Assembly: GCF_009687845.1 (NCBI RefSeq)
Contig: NZ_BLAD01000081.1
Coordinates: forward strand, 1 to 64,000
Origin: Acrocarpospora corrugata
GTDB lineage: Bacteria; Actinomycetota; Actinomycetes; Streptosporangiales; Streptosporangiaceae
Reading direction: 5' to 3'
Length of the DNA: 64,000 bases
How positions within the stretch are numbered: the stretch's first letter is position 1; every line of letters begins with the position of its first letter. A model generated the notes under the pieces. That model worked only from the letters and a program-made list of their open reading frames with translations, ran no database searches and was not told the origin of the DNA. This document shows, piece by piece, positions 7,753 through 16,147 of this stretch. The translations under genes were made by a program, and so were the position numbers.

Positions 7753-8430
7753 GTGCAGGAATACCGTGTTGTCGTAGTTGATGAATCGAAGTTGACTCAT
7801 ATTGCGCTGAATGCCGTGTTCGCGAAGTCGGGACGATTCCGGCTCATCGCCGCCGTGTCCACTGCCCACGAGGCCAGGAGTGTGGTGCTCGCACACAAGC
7901 CCGACCTGGTCCTGTGCGAAGCCGACGTGGCGGGCGAGAGCGGCCTGGAACTGTGCGGCTGGATCCGGCTGGCCAGCCCGGCGACCATGCCGGTGCTGCT
8001 CAGCGGGGTCAACGACGACTCGCTGGCCGCCTCCGCGATCAGCTGCGGCGCGGCGGGCTACCTCCTCAAGATCTCTCCGCCGGAGGACCTGATCTTCTAC
8101 CTGTACGGCGTGCTGGCCGGCCAGCAGATAATCGACGATCGGGTCACCGCCCGCTCCTGGCGGCCCAGCGAGGAGAACTCACTGGCCCGATACGGCCTGA
8201 GTACCCGCGAACGGGAGGTTCTGGACGAGGTACTCCTCGGCCACGACAACCGCTCAATCGCCCTCCGGCTCCGCATTTCCATCGACACCGTGAAAAGTCA
8301 TATCAAGGCGATCCTCCGGAAAACCGGTGCCCGGGATCGGGTGCACGTCATCGCGATGGCGCTCGGGCGCGGCCGTACCGATGTGCTCATTCCGACCGGA
8401 CGACGCCAGAGCAGGGGGAGTGTTGCGTAA
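7753..8430 (+). CDS. LuxR/NarL-type response regulator lacking the phospho-Asp
   Basis: 225-residue NarL/FixJ-type protein: receiver domain at residues 4-122 and LuxR helix-turn-helix at about 143-205 (LSTREREVLDEVLLGHDNRSIA...TVKSHIKAILRKT). The receiver keeps acidic Asp10-Glu11 and the switch Lys in YLLKIS, but the phosphorylation strand reads DLVLCEADVAG, so Glu56 stands where Asp is normal. This suggests phosphorylation-independent, perhaps always-on, activity (inference). GTG 7753 follows GAGGA. No histidine kinase is adjacent; the next genes are a lipoprotein and a membrane protein, possible targets. Confidence 0.88.
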   Translation: MQEYRVVVVDESKLTHIALNAVFAKSGRFRLIAAVSTAHEARSVVLAHKPDLVLCEADVAGESGLELCGWIRLASPATMPVLLSGVNDDSLAASAISCGAAGYLLKISPPEDLIFYLYGVLAGQQIIDDRVTARSWRPSEENSLARYGLSTREREVLDEVLLGHDNRSIALRLRISIDTVKSHIKAILRKTGARDRVHVIAMALGRGRTDVLIPTGRRQSRGSVA

Positions 8431-8585
8431 CCAGCGGCCCCTCCGACTATTCGACCGCACGGACCGCTGATCGTTCGTCGATGACGGCCCGCCTATCACT
8501 CCAGAGGAGGAGACCGGGGCGCGTCCCCCGCCTCGCCGCCCGCCGGGCCACTAACGTTCGGCGACGTCGAATCGAAGGGGGCGGT

Positions 8586-9350
8586 ATGACGCTTCGTGTC
8601 CTGCTCATGTACCTCATGGCCGGTCTGACCGCGTCCTGCGGCCTGGCACCGGCGGCTGCGACCGGCCGGCCCAGCGCCGCGATGCCGGTCGGCTCATGTC
8701 ACCGCATGTCGCAGCCGGAGGAGCTTTATCACGTCAGTGATGTCGCCCCGCCGGTCTCGTGCACCGAGCCACACCAGACCGAGACCTACCTGGTTACCAG
8801 GCTGAGCGGCGCGCTGGCCACGGAACCCGACCGCCCCAGCCCCGACCGCCTCCGCGCGGCCTGCGACTACCGCCCGATCCGCCCCTACCTGGGGGCGCGG
8901 CGGAAAGACGCCCAATGGGGGATCGAGATCCAGGCGAAATTCCCGACCCGCGCCGAATGGGCGGCCGGCAACCGCACCCTCCGCTGCGACCTGCTCGTCC
9001 CCACCCTCCACACCGACCTCGGCCCCCAACTCACCGCCCCCCTCCGCGGCATCATGCGTCACCCCCAATCAGTGCTGGTACGGCGCTGCCGCCGCGAAAC
9101 CGTGGACGTCGTCTGCGCGCTCCCCCACGACCAGGAATGGGTCGAACCACCCATCTACCTGGCCCACGACGACAGCACCCCAAGCCAGATGAAACACCTC
9201 TGCCAGGCGAACGCCCGCGCCTACACCGGCGGCACCCTGGACGGCCTGGCCGTAACCGTCGAACCGGTCGACACCCGTCAGGCCCACTGCTGGCTCCGCC
9301 ACGACGACGACGCCGTCACCACGACCACTCTGCGCGGAGGCAGCCGATGA
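8586..9350 (+). CDS. Lipoprotein with two septum-formation-like halves
   Basis: 254-residue exported protein. The N-terminus is a short signal peptide ending in LTASC, a lipobox with Cys18, so it is probably lipid-anchored outside the membrane. Two halves each carry the pattern Cys ... CTEPHQTETY / CALPHDQEWV ... C, typical of the actinobacterial 'septum formation' domain (PF13845-like) with paired disulfides. Function of that domain is not established. ATG 8586 follows GGGGGCGGT. Its TGA overlaps the ATG of the next gene (ATGA), so the two are translationally coupled and likely act together. Confidence 0.7.
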   Translation: MTLRVLLMYLMAGLTASCGLAPAAATGRPSAAMPVGSCHRMSQPEELYHVSDVAPPVSCTEPHQTETYLVTRLSGALATEPDRPSPDRLRAACDYRPIRPYLGARRKDAQWGIEIQAKFPTRAEWAAGNRTLRCDLLVPTLHTDLGPQLTAPLRGIMRHPQSVLVRRCRRETVDVVCALPHDQEWVEPPIYLAHDDSTPSQMKHLCQANARAYTGGTLDGLAVTVEPVDTRQAHCWLRHDDDAVTTTTLRGGSR

Positions 9351-11026
9351 CCTCCAGGACCCGAATCTCTCCCCCGGACACCACCGCCGACGACCACGAG
9401 CTGGGCGAACACGACCACAGCCGCGAGTGGTCTCCCGAGCAGGACCAGGACTTCGGCCGGAGCCGTTGCGTCGACGACCACGAACTCGGCACGGCGCGGT
9501 CCGGGCTGATCCGGCTCCGGAGCCACCGGGCCCGGCGTGGGCGCAGATCGGCGTTGATCACTGCGATTCTCACCGGCCTGGCCTGGGCCGGGGTCATGCT
9601 GGCGCGGCTGTTCGCGGGCGGGCCGGTCGGCGTGGGGGACCAGGGCGACGGCCGGCGGCTGCTGTGCACGTTCGGGGCGGCCAACGGGCGGCCCTGGAAT
9701 GCGGACACGTCGGACTATGTCTTCACGGCCTGGGTTCCGCATGCCTGGTTCGGTGAGACCTGTGAGCTGTACCGGTCGACGCAACTCGGGCTGCTCTGGC
9801 TGGCCAAGCAGGTCAACGGGCCGCTCGGGCTGCCGGGCCTGGTCGACCTGCGTGGCCTGGGCGTTCTCTCCACGCTGCTGGTCGGGGTGATCGTCGGGCT
9901 GCTCGCCTGGCTGCTGCCCGGCCGGTGGTGGGTACGGGCGGGGGCGGCGAGCGCCATCGGCCTCGTGTACGCGGACGCGGCTTTCGCGGGCTTCTTCGTT
10001 TCGCCGCACACCGAACCGGCCGCGCTGCTGGGCGTCGGGTTCCTGCTGGCCGCCCTGCTCCTGCTGGGGAGGGGGGCCACGCTTCCGAGGCTGCTGCTGA
10101 CGACCATCGTCGCGATCTTCACCATTGGGGCGCAGGTACAGACTGCCGCGCTGGCTGTCCCGGTTTGTGTGGCGCTGATCTGGTTGCCGTACCGGCGGCT
10201 GGTTCGCTGGCGGTGGGCGGGGCCGGTGCTGCGGCGGATTCCGGGAATCGTGCTGAGCCTCGTGGTGATCGCGGCGGCGTCGTTCCACCTGGCCGCCCAG
10301 CCCGAGACCCAGATGGAAGCCGCCCGGCACGGCGTCGTCTTCGGCTCGATCCTGTACGGCAACACGGGCGCGGCCAAAGACCTCCAGGACCTGGGCTTCG
10401 ACGCGCCGTCAGCCGCCGCGATCAGCGAGATCGCCGCCACCAACGCCGGAGTCGGCAGCCTGCCGCCCGTGCTCGTCGCGATGTTCAAGGAGAACGTGAC
10501 GACGGCCGGGATCGTGGCCTTCTATCTGACGCATCCGGCGCATGCGGTTCGCGCGGTCGGCTGGGGTCTGGAGGGTATCGGGCGTTTCTCGGTCGACTAC
10601 CTCGGCTCGTACCCGCCGGACGCCGGACTCCCGCCGGGCGCGAGGGAACATCGCATCGCCGCATACAGCTGGTTCTGGGGGACATTCCGCGTCGCCCCCG
10701 CGTTCCTGCTGCTCCTGTGGGTCGCCACGTTCGCGGCCGGCCGCTCCGTCGTCCGCCGCCGCCGTGTGAAACCCGCCAGAAAGGCCGTCGGCCGCCTGGC
10801 CATGCTCGTCCCCCTGATGATCGTCGCCCAGTTCGGCGCGGTCCTGATCCTCCTGGGCCGAGCCGACATCACCCGCCACCTCACCGTTGTCAGCTTCCTC
10901 ACCGCCGTGTGCATCCCGCTCCTGACCTTGGCCCTGTGCATCCGCTTCCGTGGCGTCCGCCCCAACCCTCGCCGGCGGGACGCCCCAGGCATGCCCAACT
11001 CCTGCAAGCCGGAGCTCGTCCGTTGA
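9347..11026 (+). CDS. Polytopic membrane protein, unknown function
   Basis: 559-residue protein. The first 65 residues are charged and cytosolic (rich in Asp, His, Arg), followed by about 10-12 transmembrane helices. A large periplasmic stretch after helix 1 carries the DTSDYVFTAWVPHAWFGETC segment, and a second soluble loop (residues about 320-400, GNTGAAKDLQDLGFDAPSAA) lies between helix groups. The layout resembles GT-C-type membrane glycosyltransferases, but I see no clear DxD motif, so I do not assign an activity. It is coupled by ATGA to the lipoprotein gene. Nothing is transcribed downstream for over a kilobase. Confidence 0.65.
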   Translation: MTSRTRISPPDTTADDHELGEHDHSREWSPEQDQDFGRSRCVDDHELGTARSGLIRLRSHRARRGRRSALITAILTGLAWAGVMLARLFAGGPVGVGDQGDGRRLLCTFGAANGRPWNADTSDYVFTAWVPHAWFGETCELYRSTQLGLLWLAKQVNGPLGLPGLVDLRGLGVLSTLLVGVIVGLLAWLLPGRWWVRAGAASAIGLVYADAAFAGFFVSPHTEPAALLGVGFLLAALLLLGRGATLPRLLLTTIVAIFTIGAQVQTAALAVPVCVALIWLPYRRLVRWRWAGPVLRRIPGIVLSLVVIAAASFHLAAQPETQMEAARHGVVFGSILYGNTGAAKDLQDLGFDAPSAAAISEIAATNAGVGSLPPVLVAMFKENVTTAGIVAFYLTHPAHAVRAVGWGLEGIGRFSVDYLGSYPPDAGLPPGAREHRIAAYSWFWGTFRVAPAFLLLLWVATFAAGRSVVRRRRVKPARKAVGRLAMLVPLMIVAQFGAVLILLGRADITRHLTVVSFLTAVCIPLLTLALCIRFRGVRPNPRRRDAPGMPNSCKPELVR

Positions 11027-12094
11027 GCTCCAGGTTCACCGGGTGGCGGCATCGGGCTGGTCGCTGCGGTTCCGGCTCGCTGGGGATATCTACACCTCAA
11101 CTCCTGACCTCTTCAAACGGATCATCAATATCGATCTTGAGCATCCGTGTCACGCTTCGTCACTTATTGGTCACGATAAGTTCACATGTTCGAGGCCGCT
11201 GCGGCGGGCCCTCGGTTTCACGACATGCGGGAGAGTAATGATCAAGATAATGAGGTTCGGCATGCGCGGGCATGGTCGCGGGTGCGGCGGTGCTGGGGCT
11301 GACCGGCGCGCCGGGTGCCGCGCTGGCCACCGACGAAGCCTCCGGGCCGTACGCGCAGGCCCTCGCGGAGATCGCCAGCGATGGATCGACTGTGATGGCG
11401 AACGGCGTCACGCGCGTCACCCATAATCCCCTGATCCCTGCCGCCAGTTTTCCTGCGGCAAGTTGCCTTCCCGGCCCTGGTCGGGCGTGGCAGTCGGTTT
11501 CGTGACGGCCGCCGCCATCGCCAGCGAGGGACGAACCCGGGCAAGGGACGCAACCCCGGCGTAGAGACCGAGGCCCGCGGCTGGGCTACCGGCACCCACG
11601 TGGCACATCCCGGACAGCACGGCACACCGCCCAATCAAAGCCCCGGACCGGCCACCAAGCCGGTAGCTGAGTCGGTGGTCCTGAGTCGGTGGCCCTGAGC
11701 CGGGCAGCGGCGGCCGTTTCACCACGGCCGCCGTCGCCCGGGGCGACGCATTACGGCAGCTCGACCACGGCCAGGCCGTGACGGTGGTCCCGCCGACGGG
11801 GGTGGTGCTCATGGCGTCTCCTCACGGGGATGAGCGCCGACGGTCCGGCGTCGGCGATGTCTCAGATGCGATGAGGGCCGTGACGGTGGTTTTGCCGTGA
11901 TGAAGGTCGTGATGCTCGCCCACTTCGGCACGGGGCTCGTAGATGGCTGGGGCGATCGGCTGCCGCGCTCCCTCCTATGTCAGGGGGCTTTCGAGCCGGT
12001 GCGGCAGGCGCCCGAGAGGTTCTCGACCACTCCCGGAAGTTCTTCGGGAGGGGATCCTTGTCGTTGGTGGCAGCTCAGCCCTTAGCAGGGTGCC
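11027..12094. other. Long non-coding stretch with decayed fragments
   Basis: About 1.07 kb with no intact gene. It holds the truncated secreted-protein start at 11272 (separate entry). Around 11730-11810 the plus strand reads ARGDALRQLDHGQAVTVV, which looks like a coding fragment with no partner. The rest is low in coding signal. It is probably a graveyard between the membrane-protein gene and the DNA-repair gene. Confidence 0.45.
11272..11424 (+). pseudogene. 5' fragment of a secreted protein
   Basis: The frame encodes a signal-peptide-like stretch (MVAGAAVLGLTGAPGAALA), then YAQALAEIASDGSTVMANGVTRVTH. That is the usual first strand pattern of small secreted actinobacterial proteins (V-xx-DGTV-xx-GxG-VxxVTH). 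Family resemblance ends after VTHNP, where the sequence changes to Pro/Ala-rich text, so the body is lost. No ribosome site precedes ATG 11272, and the true N-terminus may be in another frame. Confidence 0.45.
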
Positions 12095-12277
12095 CATCAC
12101 CTGCCGGACTGGGATACCGCCAAGGCCGCGCGCGGCTGAGATCCGCAGGGCTGAGATCCGCAGGGCTGAGATCCGCAGGGCTGAGATCCGCAGGGCTGAG
12201 ATCCGCGCGGCGAGCTCGATGGCCTGGTCCTCGGACTCGACATCGACCAGTTGGTATCCCGCAAGGAATTCCCTGGT
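12095..12277 (-). pseudogene. YCII/DGPF-domain fragment with repeat expansion
   Basis: On the minus strand the text PTREFLAGYQLVDVESEDQA, then IELAARISA ... ARGLGGIPV ... RQVM, matches the C-terminal half of YCII-related (DGPF) proteins, often found beside ECF sigma factor genes. Between RISA and ARGLGG, four extra LRISA pentapeptides are inserted by a 15-bp tandem repeat. The N-terminal half with the catalytic-like His-Asp region is missing, and no sigma factor follows. It is a decayed gene fragment. Confidence 0.65.
12134..12208. repeat. 15-bp tandem repeat, five copies
   Basis: GGCTGAGATCCGCAG is repeated at 12134, 12149, 12164, 12179 and 12194; the first four are identical and the last differs in its final bases. 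It keeps the reading frame of the YCII fragment. Confidence 0.9.
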
Positions 12278-12367
12278 CGGCGGCCGGCCCGGGGCGGGGC
12301 GCTGGGTGGCCGGCGGCTGGACCGTCCATAACAACAAGGGCCTGTCCGTCCGCACGGTCGAGCCGTT

Positions 12368-13450
12368 CTACTTCAGGAGGAAAGGGGCGCTGGCGCGGAC
12401 GGTGCCGTTGATGACGATTTCCAGGGTTCGGGGGCCTGGGGGTTCGTTTCGGGTGGTGACGGGGCGGAATGAGTGGGATTTGGTGATGGTCAGGGGGTGG
12501 CCGGGCTGCATGGAGGGGCGTTCGGCCAGGTGGAAGACGCGGTGTGAGTTGTCGCGGCGGATCGCGTATTTGAGGATGATCGGGCCGGGGTGGTCGGTGG
12601 TGAGGGTGACGGTGAAGCGGAGATGATTTCCGGTCACGACCTCGGTGTCGTGCAGGGTGAGGTCGTCGACGGTGCCGGCGCCGGGAGAAGCGCCCATGAG
12701 GGTGAGGGCGCGGGGGTGGCCCGCCTTGATGAGGCCGCGGGCGGCATGGCGGAGGGTTCGCTCGATGTGGGAGCCGCCGGATTCCCGCCAGCGGGCGAGA
12801 AGGTCGATCGCGACCTCGGGGTGGTCCTTGGCGATGTCGTTGACGTGGTTGGCGACGGAGCGGCGCACGTATTCGCTGGGGTCGTCGCGGAGGGCGTCGA
12901 GGATGGGCAGCGCGGGGCCGGGTTCCATCAGCCAGCGCACCCGGGATCCCCAGGGCAGGCGCGGCCGGGTTCCTTCGGAGGCGAGCCGTCTGAGGTGCTC
13001 ATCGGGTGAGTGGGCCCAGTCATACATGATCTTCATCGCGTCCAGGTGATGGCGCTCAAGCAACGGCCGGACGGCGAACTCCGCGGTCGAATGCGGCGTC
13101 AGGACGGCCAGCGTCGCCATGGACTCATCCAGATGCTCCACCCCGTGGGTGGCGACGTGCTCGGTGGCCGGCCAGCCACTCCACAAGTCCAGCCGGACCT
13201 GACCGGCGCTCCCGCGGAGCACCTCGGCGGCATCCGCGAACGGCAACGGCAACGCCTCGTGCAGCATCCGCGCCACATGCCGAACGCGGTCCTTCAACTC
13301 CAGCCCGGCGAGCCCGGCCAGCGCGCCCCGCACGAACGCCGCCCGCGAAAAGGGCTTCCACACGGCCGCGATTCCATCCGCGAGCACCCCCACGGACCCG
13401 GCATTGATCATTTCCTTCAACGGTTGAGCCACAGCCACACGCTGCCACAC
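12368..13450 (-). CDS. DNA alkylation repair (AlkD-like HEAT) protein
   Basis: About 360 residues, made of HEAT-like helical repeats as in AlkC/AlkD DNA glycosylases that remove alkylated bases. Landmarks are LKEMINAGSVGVLADGIAAVW near the start, LHEALPLPFADAAEVL, ERHHLDAMKIMYDWAHSPDEHLRRLASEGTRPRLPW and DDPSEYVRRSVANHVNDIAKDHP. The last 90 residues (HLRFTVTLTTDHPGPIILKYAIRRDN) form a beta-rich domain found in AlkC-type members. Several in-frame GTG codons (13450, 13438, 13432) could be the start. It ends against the decayed YCII region. The HxlR regulator on its left lies 14 bases upstream on the same strand, so co-transcription is likely. Confidence 0.85.
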   Translation of the reverse strand: MWQRVAVAQPLKEMINAGSVGVLADGIAAVWKPFSRAAFVRGALAGLAGLELKDRVRHVARMLHEALPLPFADAAEVLRGSAGQVRLDLWSGWPATEHVATHGVEHLDESMATLAVLTPHSTAEFAVRPLLERHHLDAMKIMYDWAHSPDEHLRRLASEGTRPRLPWGSRVRWLMEPGPALPILDALRDDPSEYVRRSVANHVNDIAKDHPEVAIDLLARWRESGGSHIERTLRHAARGLIKAGHPRALTLMGASPGAGTVDDLTLHDTEVVTGNHLRFTVTLTTDHPGPIILKYAIRRDNSHRVFHLAERPSMQPGHPLTITKSHSFRPVTTRNEPPGPRTLEIVINGTVRASAPFLLK

Positions 13451-13464
13451 CCCACCGACAATTC

Positions 13465-14364
13465 TCAGTGGACGGATTTGAAGGGCGTAAGCCCCGCCCA
13501 GTCGGCCAGCGCACGACCGAGCCAGAGCGGCCCGTCGAAGGAGGCACCGACGACCGGCACCGAACCCGGGCCGTCGAAGGAAGAGCCGACGACCGGCGTC
13601 GAACCCGGCCCGTCGAAGGAGAGACCGACAAGCGGTGCTGGACCCGGCCCGTCGAAGGAGAGACCGACAAGCGGTGCTGGACCCGGCCCGTCGAAGGAGA
13701 GACCGACAAGCGGTGCCGGACCCGGCCCGTCAGAGGAGGGGCCGACGACCGGTGCCGAACCCGGCTCGTCAAGGGAGGCGCCGACAGGCGGTGCCGAATC
13801 CGGGCTGTCGAACGATGGACCGGCGAGCGGACCTGAACCGGATTCCCAGCGGAGGAGCCACCCGGTGTCCGCGGTGAGTACGCCGTCCTCGGGGAAGCCC
13901 GGGTTCTCCAGGCAGACCTCGTTTCCGGCGAGGCTCAGGACCAGCCAGTAACGATCGGGGTGGTCGGTCAGTTCGACCCGGAGCACGATTCTGGGCTGGG
14001 GCAGCGTGTCGGGCGAGATCAGTCGCGACATGGTCCAGAGCACCAGATATGGATCATGTCGGGACGGCTGAGGTTCGCGCCAGCGGGCACCCCAGGAACC
14101 GAGAGCCATGCACACATCCGTGAGCTCGCGCCCGCATTCGGTCAGGTGATACTCGTGCTCCCGCCGTTCGACCACGCCGTCCTCTTCGAGCCGGCGCAGC
14201 CGCTGGGACAGCACGCTGCGCGGCAGCCCGGGGGCGCCCTCCAGGATCGCGCTGAAACGGTGACAACCCACCATGAGGTTGCGGAGAATGATGGGCGTCC
14301 AGCGTTCGGCGAAGACCTCGGCGCCCAGGGCGATTGGGCAGTGCTGTCCGTAACCCTTCTTCAC
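13465..14364 (-). CDS. HxlR-family regulator with repeat-expanded C-terminal region
   Basis: 299-residue winged-helix regulator. Residues 7-95 are a full HxlR domain (CPIALGAEVFAERWTPIILRNLMVG ... RSVLSQRLRRLEEDGVVERR), and residues 100-173 are the usual C-terminal sensor-like part. From residue 184 to 274 seven 13-residue repeats (consensus SFDGPGPAPLVGL) are inserted before the normal ending DGPLWLGRALADWAGLTPF. Relatives without the insert have about 210-220 residues. GTG 14364 is the start. Two 13-bp dyads lie 20-50 bases upstream and probably serve as its operator. The AlkD-like gene follows on the same strand. Confidence 0.88.
   Translation of the reverse strand: MKKGYGQHCPIALGAEVFAERWTPIILRNLMVGCHRFSAILEGAPGLPRSVLSQRLRRLEEDGVVERREHEYHLTECGRELTDVCMALGSWGARWREPQPSRHDPYLVLWTMSRLISPDTLPQPRIVLRVELTDHPDRYWLVLSLAGNEVCLENPGFPEDGVLTADTGWLLRWESGSGPLAGPSFDSPDSAPPVGASLDEPGSAPVVGPSSDGPGPAPLVGLSFDGPGPAPLVGLSFDGPGPAPLVGLSFDGPGSTPVVGSSFDGPGSVPVVGASFDGPLWLGRALADWAGLTPFKSVH
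13543..13815. repeat. 39-bp in-frame minisatellite, seven units
   Basis: Seven 39-bp units, each coding for 13 residues on the minus strand. The central three are almost identical, and the outer ones have diverged (SFDSPDSAPPVGA at the N-terminal side, SFDGPGSVPVVGA at the C-terminal side). The array starts from the native SFDGP segment that follows it. Confidence 0.95.
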
Positions 14365-14383
14365 ACGTCCACCATGCCAGGCG

Positions 14384-14414
14384 ACAAGTCCCTTGTTAGG
14401 GCAATTTTCAATTG
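14384..14414. promoter_or_regulatory. Twin 13-bp dyads upstream of the HxlR gene
   Basis: ACAAGTCCCTTGT (14384-14396) and CAATTTTCAATTG (14402-14414) are perfect 5-3-5 palindromes, 18 bp apart start to start, upstream of GTG 14364. Spacing and symmetry fit a dimeric winged-helix operator. Confidence 0.55.
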
Positions 14415-14441
14415 TTTACCTGGCGTATTTATAACGCGAAA

Positions 14442-14468
14442 AGGGCCAGACCCATCAGGCCCGGCCCT
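14442..14468. terminator. Terminator-like hairpin after the serine hydrolase gene
   Basis: AGGGCC at 14442 pairs with GGCCCT at 14463 over a 15-base loop, and the minus-strand exit runs into TTTTCGCG. It lies 12 bases past the stop of the hydrolase gene. Confidence 0.5.
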
Positions 14469-14480
14469 CTCGCCACGAAC

Positions 14481-15575
14481 TCACCCGATCAGCTCACTGA
14501 TCCGCACCGGCACCGCGAAGTCGCCGGTCAGCCGGTTCTTCGTCACCGCCACCGCGATCCCGTTCGCCCGATCCGCGTACGCCGCGCTGCCCCCCGCCCC
14601 CGGCACCCCGAAAACCGAGGGCGTGGTTTCGGCGTCCGAGCCGGGACGGCCGATCGCGTATCCCAGCCCCCAGGTGGCCGCATTCCCGAACACCTGGTCG
14701 ACCCCGGTGAACGACACGGCCGAAATCTCCCGCAGCCGCTCCGGCGACACCAGGCGAACCCCGTCCACCTCACCGAGCAGCGCCGCGTACATCCGGGCGA
14801 TGGCCCGCGCCGACGTCTTCCCCCCGGCGGGAATGTCGGCGGCCAGCACATCCGTACGGTTCCCCAACGCCGCAGAAGGGAACAGCGCCATCGGCCCGGC
14901 CTTGAACATCGGCAGGTCGGTCGGCATGTCCGCGGCCCACTCCACGGCCACCGGCTCGTCCTCCAGCACCGCCAGCCGCCCGTGCTCGGCCACCGGCACC
15001 CCGAAGTAGAGCTCGTCGGCGACCCCCAGCGGCCCGGCCACATCCTCCCGCAGCACCTGCGAGATCGGCTTCCCGGTCGCCCGCCGGACGACCTCCCCGA
15101 TGAGGTATCCGAAGCTGTAGGCGTGGTATCCGGTCTGCGTGCCCGGTTCCCACCACGGCTCCTGGTCCGCGATGGCCGCGCACATCTTGTCCCAGTCGCA
15201 CACGTCCTCGATGGTGCTGTCCACCGGGATGCCGGGCACGCCCGCCGTGTGGTTGAGCGCCTGCCGTACCGTGACCTGGCCTTTTCCGTGGGCGGCGAAC
15301 TCGGGCCAGAGCTCCGCGATCGGGGTGTCGTAGGTGAGCAGGCCGCGCTCGGCGAGCACGTGCAGCACGGTCGCGGTGGCGCCCTTGCCGATCGAGAAGT
15401 TGTAGAACACCGTGCCGGAGGTGACCTCGCGGCCGGTCTCCGGGTCGGCGACGCCGGCCACCGCGTCCACGATCAGTTCGCCGTGGCGGTAGACGGCCAC
15501 CTGGAGGCCGCGCTCGACGCCGGATTCGACGAGCTCGTCGATGGTGGCCTGCACGTTCTTCTGAAGATCAGTCAT
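14481..15575 (-). CDS. Serine beta-lactamase-like hydrolase (class C/EstB type)
   Basis: 364-residue cytosolic serine hydrolase of the beta-lactamase/transpeptidase-like fold. NFSIGKGATATVLHVLAERG contains the SxxK nucleophile motif, YHAYSFGYLIGEVVRRATGK the Tyr-x-Ser motif region, and FGVPGAGGSAAYADR the third motif seen as HxGxGG in relatives. No signal peptide is present, which favours an esterase over a true beta-lactamase. ATG 15575 is spaced correctly after CGGAG; ATG 15581 is too close. It is the last gene of a three-gene unit with the RibD-like reductase and the FMN reductase. Confidence 0.85.
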   Translation of the reverse strand: MTDLQKNVQATIDELVESGVERGLQVAVYRHGELIVDAVAGVADPETGREVTSGTVFYNFSIGKGATATVLHVLAERGLLTYDTPIAELWPEFAAHGKGQVTVRQALNHTAGVPGIPVDSTIEDVCDWDKMCAAIADQEPWWEPGTQTGYHAYSFGYLIGEVVRRATGKPISQVLREDVAGPLGVADELYFGVPVAEHGRLAVLEDEPVAVEWAADMPTDLPMFKAGPMALFPSAALGNRTDVLAADIPAGGKTSARAIARMYAALLGEVDGVRLVSPERLREISAVSFTGVDQVFGNAATWGLGYAIGRPGSDAETTPSVFGVPGAGGSAAYADRANGIAVAVTKNRLTGDFAVPVRISELIG

Positions 15576-15592
15576 GGTCATCTCCGTTTCGG

Positions 15593-16138
15593 TCAGCGAG
15601 CGGGCTGGTAGGTGAGGATGGTCACGCCGGACGCGAACGTCTGGGTGTTCGCCAGGGTGAGTCTGGCTTTCGTGCCGTCGCGGAAGCACCGCTGCCCTTC
15701 GCCGACGACGACCGGGTGCACCCACAGGCGGTACTCGTCGAGCAGGCCGTTCTCCCGCAGCGCGTCGGTCAGCTGCCCGCAGCCGTAGATCAGGATGTCC
15801 CCGCCGGGCTGTTCCTTCAATCGGCGCACGTCGGCGACCAGGTCGCCGGCCGGGATGATCGTGGTGTTGTGCCAGTCGGCCTTGTCGAGGGTGGCGGTGA
15901 CGACGTACTTGTCCATCGCGTTGATCCGGTCGGCGAAGTCGTCCGCGCCGGCCCGGCCCGGCCAGGCGGCGGCGAAGCCCTCGTAGGTGACGCGGCCCAT
16001 CAGCAGGATGTCGCTGGCGAACAGCTGGGCGTTGGCGTATTGAGCGGCTTCGTCGTTCCAGTAGTCAAACGACCACAGGTGCGGGTTGTCGATGAAGCCG
16101 TCGAGCGTGACGTACGTAGAAGTGATGACTTTGCGCAT
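15593..16138 (-). CDS. RibD C-terminal/dihydrofolate reductase-family protein
   Basis: 181-residue protein of the RibD_C/DHFR-like family. KVITSTYVTLDGFIDNPHLW is the NADPH-site strand and loop, DILLMGRVTYEGFAAAWPGR the family signature, DILIYGCGQLTDALRENGLLDEYRLWVHPVVVGEG the C-terminal cofactor region. Members are NAD(P)H-dependent reductases of mostly unknown substrates. It sits in the middle of a minus-strand operon, 9 bases after the FMN reductase and 17 bases before the serine hydrolase. ATG 16138 follows AGGAGCACCT-like sequence. Confidence 0.88.
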   Translation of the reverse strand: MRKVITSTYVTLDGFIDNPHLWSFDYWNDEAAQYANAQLFASDILLMGRVTYEGFAAAWPGRAGADDFADRINAMDKYVVTATLDKADWHNTTIIPAGDLVADVRRLKEQPGGDILIYGCGQLTDALRENGLLDEYRLWVHPVVVGEGQRCFRDGTKARLTLANTQTFASGVTILTYQPAR

Positions 16139-16147
16139 GAGGTGCTC

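Noticed and set aside
9278-10330. 350-codon minus-strand frame
   Set aside because: Arg/Gln/Pro-rich shadow of the plus-strand membrane protein gene with hydrophobic helices.
11417-11812. 131-codon minus-strand frame in the 11-12 kb spacer
   Set aside because: No family pattern, no ribosome site, composition unlike real genes.
13543-13815. Possible CRISPR array
   Set aside because: Units are contiguous with no unique spacers and they keep a reading frame inside a regulator gene.
14481-15575. Resistance beta-lactamase
   Set aside because: No signal peptide and third motif differs; an esterase-type member is more likely.
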